DNA of 27,633 bases from DATKZH01 sp964475955 (GCA_964475955.1 CAYYZY010000105.1:1-27633), one strand, 5' to 3'; positions 7,249 to 14,875 are shown, counted from the stretch's first letter. Notes: generated by a model not told the origin, from the sequence alone. Program-made: numbers and translations.

Positions 7249-8895
7249 CGGCCGAAAATCCTGTCTAACCCGCATCTTTTTCCACTTTCCTCCCGGAAAC
7301 GCCCGGTGCCGGACCGAAAACCCGCCGCCCCCCTGCCCCAAGCTTCCCGGGCTCGCCATTTTCCGGTCGCCTTTTGGGCCCTGATAGCACTGACAGCAGT
7401 CGTCCGGCTCCCCGGCATCACGCGGCCGTTGGTGGGCAACTTCGCCACCAAGAACGTGATGTACGCCATGATCGCCCGGAACTGGGTCGAGGGCCGGGCC
7501 GGCATCCTCTACCCCACGCTCGACTGCCTGCGCGGCGGCGAGCGCTCGCTGCACATGCTCGAGTTCTCGGTATCGGCCTACCTGACCGGCGCCCTGTGGA
7601 AGCTCTTCGGCGGCTCGCTCGACGTGTGGGGGCGGTCGACCGCCGTGGCGTTCAGCGTCGCCTCGGTCGCGATTCTGTTTTTGATGGTCCGGCGATGGCA
7701 CGGACGCACGGCCGCCCTCGGGGCCGGCATGGCGATGGCGCTGGGGCCGGTGAGCATCATCTACGGCCAGAGCTTCATGCTCGACGCTTCGCTCGCCTTC
7801 TTCACGATCGGGGCATTTTACTGCACCGATCGATGGCTCGTCGGCGGGCGGTCGGCGTGGCTTGTGCCGGCGTGCCTCTCGATGGCCCTGCTGCTTCTGA
7901 CCAAGGTGTACATGGTCGTGTTGCTCTTGCCGCTCGGCGTGATGGTCGTGTTCCGGAATCGGTTCGCGCGGGGGGCGGATCCGGAGGCGGCGCACGACGC
8001 GGCTGTCGATGCGACGGCGGGCTCGCCGCGCTCGACCCCGGCCAACGGCGGACGGGGCCACGCGGGACGGCCGCGACGCGCTGTTGCGCTCGTGGCGGCA
8101 GCCTTGGCGGTGCTGCCGGTCGGCCTGTGGTGCGGCCACGCGATCCGCACGGCGGCACCCGGGAGTCCGCACGCCGAGCACGTTTACTCCTGCTTGCAGG
8201 GCAACGCCGACGCGTATCGTCCGCCCGATCCGCTGTTGCGCAAGCCCGACTTCTACCGGCAGCTCCTCGACGACCTGACCGGCGTGATCCTGACGCCGCT
8301 CGGGTTCGCCCTGCTGTTGGCCGGGTTCCTCGATCGCCGTTGGCGCCGGCACGCCGCGTGGCTGGCGGCCGTCGTGCTGCTGGTGCTGGCCCTGCCGCGC
8401 AAGTTCTACGACATGAACTACTACTACCTGGCCGTGCTGCCGCCTCTCTGCGTGATGGTCGGGCTGGGGTGGCAGGTGGTGTGCCAGCGGTTGCGCCCCG
8501 GGCGGTGGGCCCGGACCGCGCTCTTATTCGTGGCGCTGGTCCTGGCGATGCGCTACGCGGCCAAGCCGGCGTTCGTCACGCCGTGGGAGGACCGCGGGGT
8601 GGTGGCCGCGGGCCGCGCCCTGGAAGAGCTGACAGCGGCCGAAGAGCCGGTCGTGACGATGCACGGCACCACGATCGACGTGGTTTACTACACCAATCGC
8701 CCCGGCTGGGTGATCCCACCCGACACGCCCGAGTTGGCCGCGGTACTCGACGAGTGTCGCGCACAGGGGGCGCGCTTCCTGGCCGTGACCGGGCGGGCCG
8801 ACCCGCTGGCCGACGAACCGCTGGCGGAAACGTACCCTTGCGTCGTGTGGGGCAAGGATTTCCGCGTGTACCAGATCGGCGGGGCCGCGCCGTGA
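7234..8895 (+). CDS. GT39-type integral membrane glycosyltransferase
   Basis: A polytopic membrane protein of up to 553 residues resembling the ArnT/PMT (GT39, PMT_2) family. These use polyprenyl-phosphate sugars to glycosylate lipids or proteins on the outer face of the cytoplasmic membrane. Visible features are a first membrane helix at about 45-60 and the loop NFATKNVMYAMIARNWVEG, corresponding to the family's R-x-x-x-D-E-x-x-Y loop but without the usual acidic pair. There are many hydrophobic helices, LLLTKVYMV, and a soluble C-terminal tail. The acceptor is unknown. The N-terminus is uncertain: ATG 7234 has AGGAGA only 3 nt upstream and sits inside a strong promoter. GTG 7306, with GGAAA 7 nt upstream, would give 529 residues. 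The gene ends 28 bp before the assembly gap. Confidence 0.85.
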   Translation: MHRYIRPKILSNPHLFPLSSRKRPVPDRKPAAPLPQASRARHFPVAFWALIALTAVVRLPGITRPLVGNFATKNVMYAMIARNWVEGRAGILYPTLDCLRGGERSLHMLEFSVSAYLTGALWKLFGGSLDVWGRSTAVAFSVASVAILFLMVRRWHGRTAALGAGMAMALGPVSIIYGQSFMLDASLAFFTIGAFYCTDRWLVGGRSAWLVPACLSMALLLLTKVYMVVLLLPLGVMVVFRNRFARGADPEAAHDAAVDATAGSPRSTPANGGRGHAGRPRRAVALVAAALAVLPVGLWCGHAIRTAAPGSPHAEHVYSCLQGNADAYRPPDPLLRKPDFYRQLLDDLTGVILTPLGFALLLAGFLDRRWRRHAAWLAAVVLLVLALPRKFYDMNYYYLAVLPPLCVMVGLGWQVVCQRLRPGRWARTALLFVALVLAMRYAAKPAFVTPWEDRGVVAAGRALEELTAAEEPVVTMHGTTIDVVYYTNRPGWVIPPDTPELAAVLDECRAQGARFLAVTGRADPLADEPLAETYPCVVWGKDFRVYQIGGAAP

Positions 8896-8923
8896 GGGTG
8901 TCCCCTCCTCACCGTTTCGCAAG

Positions 8924-9023
8924 NNNNNNNNNNNNNNNNNNNNNNNNNNNNNNNNNNNNNNNNNNNNNNNNNNNNNNNNNNNNNNNNNNNNNNNNNNNNN
9001 NNNNNNNNNNNNNNNNNNNNNNN
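8924..9023. other. Assembly gap (100 N)
   Basis: Exactly 100 undetermined bases, the conventional size for a scaffold gap of unknown length. It removes the 3' end of the nickel superoxide dismutase gene and any terminator between it and the convergent glycosyltransferase gene. The true distance and adjacency of the two sides are not assured. Confidence 0.98.
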
Positions 9024-9494
9024 GTGGGCCTTCTCGCCGAGGTACGACTCGCGGAACTTGGCGATCAGCGAGCGCAGCGCTTTGCAGTGTTCCAGGTCAG
9101 TCGTCTGCTTGGCCTTCATGGCGTGGACCACCATCTGGTGCAAAAGCGTGATCTCCTTGATGTATTTCGCCTGGGCGGCCGCGTCGCCCGGCTCGGCGGG
9201 CTTGACGCGCTGGGCCATGAAGTAGAAGGTGACGATCTCGGTCAACTCGTCGGCGTGGGCTTCCTTGTTGGTCACCCAGCGGACGATCTGGTTGTAGTTG
9301 GGCTTCGCTTCCTGGGACAGGGCCTCGATCTGGTTCATCGACTTCTCGATCGTCGTGACGTGCTCCTCCATCATGACGAATCGCATGGGGTCGTTGTAGA
9401 TGCCGCACGGGATCTGGCAGTGGGCAAAGGCCACCGAAGCCGCGCCGGCGATGACGGTCAGGGCGGCAAGCGTCGTCAGGGTTCTTCGTCGCAT
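9024..9494 (-). CDS. sodN: Nickel superoxide dismutase, exported (3' partial)
   Basis: Converts superoxide to hydrogen peroxide and oxygen with a nickel centre. After a 24-residue Sec-type signal ending in SVAFA, the sequence begins HCQIPCGIYND. This is the nickel hook HCxxPCGxY, in which His1, Cys2 and Cys6 bind nickel and Tyr9 guards the active site. The remaining 120 or so residues form helical segments, as in the four-helix family fold. Signal peptidase cleavage after AFA would itself expose His1, so the dedicated SodX-type protease of Streptomyces may not be needed; no such gene is seen nearby. ATG 9494 has AAGGAGAG upstream. The frame is open to the assembly gap. The 133 mature residues seen exceed the roughly 117 of the Streptomyces enzyme, so little is probably missing. 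Confidence 0.93.
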
Positions 9495-9968
9495 CGTCTT
9501 CTCTCCTTCGATCGTTGGGCAAATCGAACGCAGAAACTTCCAGGAAAAAGCCATCCACATCCAGCACGTAGTCGTCTGGCCGCTGAACGGTGGGCCGACG
9601 ACCGGCCGAATGGGTGCGGATGTCTCCACACCGGATCGCCGGCCCGACACGGTCGAGGCAAGTCTAGGAACGCGTGTTGCGGCCGGCAAATCGGGCGCGC
9701 GCCGGCCGGGGATCGCTTGCCACGGAGCGCGTCGGGACCGGCGCCATGCGGCGGCCCGGGTGTCGTCGATGACGACCAGCCGTAGACGGCGCAACCCGCC
9801 ACGGCACCACGATTTACTGCCATCGCGCCGGTCGACTTTCCCGGGCCGCTCTCCCCGCCGGCCAAGCGGCGCCTGCCGGGGCGGGAACGGGGCCTCGGCT
9901 ACTTCAGGTCGCGCCGGACAGTTACCGCCGACGCGCGTTTGCGCCGGTCCGCTCCGAGAGGGAGGTCG
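9495..9968. other. Gene-free stretch upstream of the dismutase gene
   Basis: I see no supported gene here. Open frames on both strands give Arg/Ala/Pro-rich translations without start signals or family features. The segment should contain the promoter of the superoxide dismutase gene, but no consensus-like pair of hexamers stood out. Confidence 0.5.
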
Positions 9969-11774
9969 TCAGATCTCGCGGACGATCGTCACGCGTCGCT
10001 GGGCGTTCAACTCGTCGACGTACGGAGCCAGATCGACCCAGGGCGACAGCACGCCCTCCTGGTACACACCCGAGGCCGCCACGTAGGCGGTCTGGTGGTC
10101 GGTGCCGAACGCCATCCGGCGCACCCGGATCGCCGGGCTGAGAAGCTCGATCGTGTCCTCGACGCGCAGGCCAGGCGTGGCCTCCTCGTCCGAGGCGTCG
10201 AGCAGCTCGAACGACCGGGTGAGGCGCACGGGGCACTCGCGCCGGCCCGTGATCAGGCGGCGCTGCAACACGCGCCGCACGAGAGTCCGGCAGAAGCGGC
10301 CCACCGAGCACATGCCGGCGTACAGCAGCGCCTGCTTCAGCGGCGTGGCCGTTTCGCATCGGCACCACTGGAGCGGCCCGGCGACGCTAAGGGCTGAGGG
10401 TGGAGGGTTGAGCGTTGAGGGACGGCCGTGGTGAGTGGTTGCCCGTTTTGGGGCGTGGTCCAGCGCGGCTTTGCGGCCCCGGTCGTGCCACTGCGAGGCG
10501 GCGACGCGGCCATCGCTGGTCTCGACGATCAACCCGGCGTCGGTTACGCCCCGCTTCCCGGGGGCGAAGTGCTTAAACACTCCGGCCCGGGCGACGGAGA
10601 TCACCGTGTGTGCCTCGCGGGCCCGGCGGACCAGCAGGCCGGCGTCGCGCAGATAGCGGACCGGCTCGGCCGGTTCGGCCGGGCGCGACGCGGGGCGGGT
10701 CGGCGACCAGTCGAGATAGGCTTCGATGAGGTTTCCCAGCCGGTGGACGTACATCCGGTCGTCGCTGAAGCTGGCCATCGCCCCCTCGCGAAGCCCCATC
10801 AGGAAGCCGTCGGCTAGCTCGGCGGCATCGGCGTTCCGCGCGGCCAGGAGCTCCAGCCCGTGCGGATAGAAGTGGAACGTGCCGCGGCTGCCGTACTCGC
10901 CGGCGAAGCTGTTGTCGGGATGGAGGAACAGCCGGGCGAAGGCGACGGCGCGCTCCAGCGACCGGTCGAGCCGGTCGTCGCCCGTCGTGCGGCGGATCTT
11001 GGCCAGGCAGTCGATGGTCACGGTCTGGTAGCCGGGGTCGGCGCCGCCGTACTCCTCGAACCACCCTTCGTCGTTCTGCCAGGTGAGTAGCCGGTCGATT
11101 CGGGCGTCGGCCGCTTGGCGGTAGCGCGCCTCGCCGGCGATCTGGCCGACCCGGAGCAGCCCCAGGGCGGCCAGCGCCTGGTGGTTGGCCAGGTGCCCCG
11201 ACTCGTCGTGTTCGATCACCCAGTTCGCCCGACGGCGCAACCAGGCCACCAGCTCCGCGTCGTCGAGCTCCAGAAGCTGGTATGCCCGGGCGTTGGCCTG
11301 GAGCGAAAACACGGCGGCCCCGAACGCCCGCTCGAACGGGTAGTAGTCGTCGCAGGAGCCGTCGGCGTGGCTTGCGCGGGCGGAGAAACGGATGGCCGCG
11401 GTGGCCAGCTCGCGGAGGCGAGGGCAGGCGTGCCATCGGTTGCCGGGCAGTTCGGTGGCGTAGACGAGGGCCAACGGGAGCACGCCCTCCTGGTACATCT
11501 CGGAGGGGAAGCTGCTGGTCAGGTAGTGCCAGTACTGGCGATCGAGGCAGCCGTAGGTTGCGCGGAAGGGGTTGCGGTCGATCGCCCCCAGCAGGCGCGG
11601 GATCTCGGCCAGGGCGGCGGAGCGATAGAGGTCGCGCAGTGCGGCGTCGCGATCGACGGTGTCGGCCGCGCGGCCGGCGCGCCGGGCCCCGCGAGGGCGT
11701 ATGGCGACGCACGTCCCCGGCACCAGGAAGTTGCCTTGGCCCAAAGCGCTTGCAGGGCTGGCGTCGCGCGACAT
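9969..11774 (-). CDS. Unknown protein, predicted alpha-barrel (toroid-like)
   Basis: A 601-residue protein without signal peptide or membrane segments. Residues about 45-360 look like repeated helix pairs with conserved aromatic and acidic patches (NHQALAALGLLRVGQIAG, DEGWFEEYGGADPGYQTVT, FHFYPHGLELLA). Such an alpha/alpha-toroid occurs in heparinase-type polysaccharide lyases and related glycan enzymes. The C-terminal third appears beta-rich, also a lyase-like arrangement. No catalytic set can be assigned. Residues about 440-460 (THHGRPSTLNPPPSALS) are encoded by a tandem heptanucleotide repeat and look like an insertion. The ATG has GAGAGGAGAC upstream. The gene begins 67 bp after the GT2 gene on the same strand, so cotranscription and a role in surface polysaccharide are plausible but inferred. 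Confidence 0.8.
   Translation of the reverse strand: MSRDASPASALGQGNFLVPGTCVAIRPRGARRAGRAADTVDRDAALRDLYRSAALAEIPRLLGAIDRNPFRATYGCLDRQYWHYLTSSFPSEMYQEGVLPLALVYATELPGNRWHACPRLRELATAAIRFSARASHADGSCDDYYPFERAFGAAVFSLQANARAYQLLELDDAELVAWLRRRANWVIEHDESGHLANHQALAALGLLRVGQIAGEARYRQAADARIDRLLTWQNDEGWFEEYGGADPGYQTVTIDCLAKIRRTTGDDRLDRSLERAVAFARLFLHPDNSFAGEYGSRGTFHFYPHGLELLAARNADAAELADGFLMGLREGAMASFSDDRMYVHRLGNLIEAYLDWSPTRPASRPAEPAEPVRYLRDAGLLVRRAREAHTVISVARAGVFKHFAPGKRGVTDAGLIVETSDGRVAASQWHDRGRKAALDHAPKRATTHHGRPSTLNPPPSALSVAGPLQWCRCETATPLKQALLYAGMCSVGRFCRTLVRRVLQRRLITGRRECPVRLTRSFELLDASDEEATPGLRVEDTIELLSPAIRVRRMAFGTDHQTAYVAASGVYQEGVLSPWVDLAPYVDELNAQRRVTIVREI
10392..10419. repeat. Tandem heptanucleotide repeat within a CDS
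   Basis: Four 7-nt units occur in a row: GGCTGAG, GGTGGAG, GGTTGAG, CGTTGAG. Because the unit is not a multiple of three, the repeat reads through all frames. On the minus strand it gives a Ser/Thr/Pro/Leu-rich peptide in the middle of the 9969-11774 protein. Confidence 0.8.
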
Positions 11775-11841
11775 CCGCTGTCTCCTCTCGTTGGCGGTGA
11801 GCGGTCACCCTGAATCGCGCAGGTTATTGCCGCGCAGGTTC

Positions 11842-12774
11842 TTACCGTCGGTGATGGGCGACGACCACTTCGGCCAGAAGCCCCAACATGCAGGTCATGA
11901 ATCCGGCCACCAGGATCACGATGTCGGACTCCTGCATGCTCCCGGTCACCGCGAAGCTGACGATGCTCTTCAGCACGCCCGCCGCGATCACCAGCCCCGA
12001 AAGCGGCAGGAAGACCTTCAGCGGGCGGAAGTAGAGCACCATGCGCAGCACGGTGGCGAGATAGGAGAGCGTGTCTTTGACCGGATGGAACTTGCTCTTG
12101 CCGATCCGTGGCCGGTAGTCGACCGGCACGTACTTGACGGCGTAGCCGTTGGTCAGGAAGGCGAGCGTCATGGTGGTCACGCAACTGAACCCGTCGGGCA
12201 CGACCCAGAGCCAATCGAGCATCGTCTCCCGCTTGAACGCCTTGAGCCCCGTGTTCAGGTCGGGGATTTTGTGTCCGGTGAGGTAGCAGGCCAGCTTGCG
12301 GATGAGCCACTTGGCCAGCCACCGGAGCCGCGGCAGGGTGCCCTGCTCGCTGGTGCGGGCCCCGTTGACCTGGTCGTAGGCGGGGAAGTGGCCCAACAGG
12401 TCGCCGATGCCCGAGGCCGGATAGCTCCCGTCGGCGTCGAGCATCACGACGACGTCACCTTTCGCCTGGCGGACACCCACTTTGCGGGCGGCGCCCGCTC
12501 CGCGGTTTTCCGGGCAGCGGATCACGCGCACGGGGCACTGCCAGCAGGAGCGCGCGAACTGTTCGGCCAATTCGGGGGTGCGATCGGTCGAGCCGTCGTC
12601 GACGACGAGGATCTCGTAGCGGATCGACTCGTCGGAGAGGGCCTCAACGACCTCTTCCAGGACCTGCCGGATGGCGTCCTGCTCGTTGTAGGCGGGAAGG
12701 AGCACGGTGAGTTGCCACGCGGGCGACGCCTCCGTGGCGGGCGCCGTTGCGGCTTGCGTCTGCCAACCTTCCAT
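11842..12774 (-). CDS. GT2 glycosyltransferase, polyprenyl-phosphate sugar synthase type
   Basis: Likely transfers a sugar from a nucleotide donor to a lipid-phosphate carrier or glycan at the cytoplasmic face of the membrane. The 310-residue protein has a GT-A domain: TVLLPAYNEQDAI at 23-35, then VVDDGSTDRT, ENRGAGAARKVG and VVMLDADGSYP carrying the metal-binding DxD, then DLNTGLKAFKR. This is the pattern of dolichol-phosphate mannosyltransferase-like enzymes. Two C-terminal membrane segments follow (LPLSGLVIAAGVLKSIV and IVILVAGFMTCMLGLLAEV). I chose ATG 12774. An in-frame GTG at 12855 would add 27 basic, Pro-rich residues without a clear ribosome site. It leads a probable two-gene operon with the unknown protein that begins 67 bp downstream. 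The lipid-linked sugar might supply the GT39 enzyme, but this is conjecture. Confidence 0.9.
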   Translation of the reverse strand: MEGWQTQAATAPATEASPAWQLTVLLPAYNEQDAIRQVLEEVVEALSDESIRYEILVVDDGSTDRTPELAEQFARSCWQCPVRVIRCPENRGAGAARKVGVRQAKGDVVVMLDADGSYPASGIGDLLGHFPAYDQVNGARTSEQGTLPRLRWLAKWLIRKLACYLTGHKIPDLNTGLKAFKRETMLDWLWVVPDGFSCVTTMTLAFLTNGYAVKYVPVDYRPRIGKSKFHPVKDTLSYLATVLRMVLYFRPLKVFLPLSGLVIAAGVLKSIVSFAVTGSMQESDIVILVAGFMTCMLGLLAEVVVAHHRR

Positions 12775-12872
12775 GGCCTGGCTCTGGGGCGCACGACGGG
12801 TGAAAGGCGGCCGCCGGACGGTCCCTCGACCGATCTGCCCGCGCCACGCGACCACCGGAAACGCAAACGTGG

Positions 12873-12902
12873 CTTATACCACAACGACCCGGTCCGCTCC
12901 AA
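12873..12902 (-). promoter_or_regulatory. Possible promoter for the GT2 operon
   Basis: On the minus strand TTGGAG (12897-12902) and TATAAG (12873-12878) are 18 nt apart. The -10 is good; the -35 matches four of six. Confidence 0.4.
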
Positions 12903-12910
12903 TGCCAGTC

Positions 12911-12953
12911 GCAAGAAAACAAAGGCCGGACCTCCCGTGTGAGAAGTCCGGCC
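12911..12953 (-). terminator. Intrinsic terminator of the first cysteine-rich gene
   Basis: On the minus strand a stem beginning GGCCGGAC and closing GTCCGGCC (12924-12953), extended by five further pairs including G-U around a 4-nt loop, is followed by TTTGTTTTCTT. It lies 64 nt after the stop at 13017. Confidence 0.85.
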
Positions 12954-13016
12954 GACGACTCGAACTACGAATTACCGGAATCCCTCCCGGTACGGGTACA
13001 GTTCAGGCAGATTCGG

Positions 13017-13577
13017 CTACCGGCAGCAGGTGGCCGGGCAGCAGGTGCGCGGACGGCACGTGGTCAGCGGCCGGCACGTCGTCAGGGGCCGACAGCTCGT
13101 CAGCGGCCGGCAAGTCCGCGGGCTGCAAGTGACCGGGCAGCAGGTGGCCGGCTCACACGTTTCCGGGGCGCACGTTTCCGGGGCGGGTTCCGCCGGGGCC
13201 GGTTCTTCGGCCGGGGCGCAAGTCTCGGGAGCGCACGTGGCCGGAGCGCACGTCGACGGCGCACAGGTCGTCGCCGGACGGCAGACCAACACTCGGCGGC
13301 AGGTCACCGGCGCGCACGTCGTCGCCGGGCGGCACGTGGTCAGCGGCCGGCAGGTGGTCAGCGGGCGACAGGTGGTCAGCGGGCGACAGGTGGTCAGCGG
13401 CCGGCAGGTGGTCAGCGGACGACAGGTCACCGGCCCACACGCGACGGGCCCGCAGGTTACCGGGCCACACCTAGCCGGTGCGCATGTCAGTGGACGGCAA
13501 GTCCAACCGGCATCCGCCGTCACCGCGGCGCCCAACACGGCAATCAACGCGACGGCAACAACAACGATGCGATTCAT
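13017..13577 (-). CDS. Secreted cysteine-rich repeat protein (C-x-P-x-T repeats), copy 1
   Basis: No family is recognised. The 186-residue product has a Sec signal (residues 1-23, ending in ADA). The mature 163 residues contain 31 cysteines, about one in five. Almost every cysteine begins a unit C-x-P-x-T or C-x-P-x-T-T, including five consecutive CRPLTT units and a CRPATT (residues 52-87), then CAPxT and CRPLT units. A short AEEPAPAEPAPE spacer interrupts at 123-134. Such even cysteine spacing suits metal binding or a disulphide-linked envelope protein; neither is proven. ATG 13577 has GGAGG 8 nt upstream. It is a paralogue of the next gene, with matching ribosome-site context and its own terminator at 12911-12953. 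Confidence 0.85.
   Translation of the reverse strand: MNRIVVVAVALIAVLGAAVTADAGWTCRPLTCAPARCGPVTCGPVACGPVTCRPLTTCRPLTTCRPLTTCRPLTTCRPLTTCRPATTCAPVTCRRVLVCRPATTCAPSTCAPATCAPETCAPAEEPAPAEPAPETCAPETCEPATCCPVTCSPRTCRPLTSCRPLTTCRPLTTCRPRTCCPATCCR
13317..13424 (-). repeat. 18-bp tandem repeat encoding CRPLTT units
   Basis: Six successive 18-bp units encode CRPLTT five times and CRPATT once. The units are nearly identical at DNA level, so they are recent or kept uniform by unequal exchange. Confidence 0.9.
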
Positions 13578-14003
13578 TCCAGAATCCTCCAACTTCAACA
13601 AACAGGTACCGCAGGTTCATTTCAACAGGCCGGCGGGCCGCCGGGTGCAGCAACCCCGGGACACCCAAACATGCAAGCATAGGTTACGCGCAGCGAAGCC
13701 ACGCGAAATCGTTGAAGCGGCACGTCCTCCAGCGACCCCCGGCCACGCGACCGGTCAGTTGAGTTGCGCGGGTCATTCGGGCGGGACGGACCGGCGCAAC
13801 TTCCCTCTTTCCGCCGGGCGGTGCCGATCGACCCGTACGATCAATCCCCAAAACGCGTAGCAAGAGAAAAGGCCGGATCTCCGAGGAGACCCGGCCACCG
13901 ATGCGGGACTTCAGGTTGGGGGCCAACAGGGCAGACCCCCACCCGTTGAAGCGTTTCAGACCGCTGGTAGACCAGCCCGACCGTCCGGGCCGGACCCCCT
14001 CGC
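13578..14003 (-). other. Spacer between the two cysteine-rich genes
   Basis: This 426-bp stretch holds the terminator of the second cysteine-rich gene (13860-13896) and the 5' leader of the first. No additional gene is supported. I found no consensus-like promoter pair for copy 1 here, although one must exist if the terminator works. Confidence 0.6.
13860..13896 (-). terminator. Intrinsic terminator of the second cysteine-rich gene
   Basis: On the minus strand GGCCGGGTCTC and GAGATCCGGCC form an 11-bp stem with one G-U pair and loop CTCG, followed by TTTTCTCTTG. It lies about 107 nt after the stop at 14004. The GGCCGG core is shared with the terminator of copy 1. Confidence 0.85.
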
Positions 14004-14531
14004 TCACTTCTTGGCGGGCGGAGGAGGAGCGGGAGCGGGCTCTTCGGGAGCCTCGGGCGCCTCAGGCGCTTCGGCGGCTTCGCCCTCGCCCTTGGCCGGC
14101 GCGCAGCAGGTGGCCGGCTGGCAGCAGGTCCGCGGCCGGCACGTGGTCAGCGGTCGGCACGTGGTCCGCGGCCGGCAGGTCATGCGCGGCCGGCAGGTCA
14201 TGCGCGGCCGGCAGGTCATGCGCGGCCGGCACGTAGTGGCCGGTTCGCAGGCGGCGGGCTCACACGCGGCGGGCTCGCACGCGGCCGGTTCACAGGCGGC
14301 CGGCTCACAGCACGTCTTGGGCCGGCAGGTGGTCAGCGGCCGGCACGCGGTCAGCGCCCGGCACAAGGTCATGGGCCGGCAGGTGGTCATCGGACGGCAG
14401 CAAGTGGCAGGCTGGCATGTCGCCGCTGGCGCACAGCACGTCTTCGGGCGACACGTCAGGCCGGCATCCGCCACCATCGCGGTGCCCAACACCGCAACCA
14501 GCGCAATGCCAACGATAAGCATTCGATTCAT
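14004..14531 (-). CDS. Secreted cysteine-rich repeat protein (C-x-P-x-T repeats), copy 2
   Basis: A 175-residue paralogue of the preceding gene product. Its Sec signal (residues 1-23, ending in ADA) is nearly the same as in copy 1. The mature part has 26 cysteines: CRPMTT and CRPLTT units, then four CEPAA units (75-94), three CRPRMT units (101-118), then CRPRTT and CRPLTT. It differs in ending with an acidic, Pro/Ala-rich tail free of cysteine (about 147-175, EAPEAPEAPEEPAPAPPPP). The alternating basic (CRPRMT) and acidic (CEPAA) blocks could pair electrostatically. ATG 14531 has GGAGG upstream in the same context as copy 1. The function is unknown; a metal-binding or cross-linked cell-surface role is inferred only from composition. 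Confidence 0.85.
   Translation of the reverse strand: MNRMLIVGIALVAVLGTAMVADAGLTCRPKTCCAPAATCQPATCCRPMTTCRPMTLCRALTACRPLTTCRPKTCCEPAACEPAACEPAACEPAACEPATTCRPRMTCRPRMTCRPRMTCRPRTTCRPLTTCRPRTCCQPATCCAPAKGEGEAAEAPEAPEAPEEPAPAPPPPAKK
14178..14309 (-). repeat. Tandem 18-bp and 15-bp coding repeats
   Basis: Three 18-bp units (14178-14231) encode CRPRMT, and four 15-bp units (14250-14309) encode CEPAA. They are the signs of local tandem duplication inside copy 2. Confidence 0.9.
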
Positions 14532-14739
14532 TCGAGAATCCTCCAACTAACAGGTACCGTAGCGTAAAGGGATTCGCAGTAGGGCCGTCACCTGTCTCTC
14601 ACTCCCCAACCACGACGGCCGGTGGGAGGGGAGCCGCCCAAACGGAGCTGCGTTCCACGACGACCCCCGACCTGTTGGCTGCCCTGTTAAAGCACTACCG
14701 TCCGGGTCGTGTGGTAACAGATGCACAGCTTTGCATGAT

Positions 14740-14767
14740 AAGCTAGCATGGATGCAGAAGATGTCAA
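14740..14767 (-). promoter_or_regulatory. Possible promoter for cysteine-rich copy 2
   Basis: On the minus strand a perfect TTGACA (14762-14767) is followed after 16 nt by TAGCTT (14740-14745), a weak -10. A better TATCAT (14735-14740) lies 21 nt away, too far for a normal spacer. The region is unusually AT-rich. The leader would be about 200 nt. Confidence 0.35.
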
Positions 14768-14875
14768 GCGGGGGAGACCGAGAAAATATGCGTATTGGGT
14801 CGCGTTGGGGGCTTAGGAATTTTGCAGCGATTCCAAAGAAAATCCGGCACGTCGAGATGCGACCCCAACATACCC

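Noticed and set aside
13317..13440. Regular repeats resembling a CRISPR array
   Set aside because: The repeats are contiguous 18-bp units in frame with a signal-peptide gene, with no unique spacers and no cas genes.
13030..14550. Long plus-strand open frames (GRQVVSGRQ-type and GRQVMRGRQ-type products) opposite the cysteine-rich genes
   Set aside because: They are mirror frames of the coding repeats, lack signal peptides and good ribosome sites, and the minus-strand genes have GGAGG sites and terminators.
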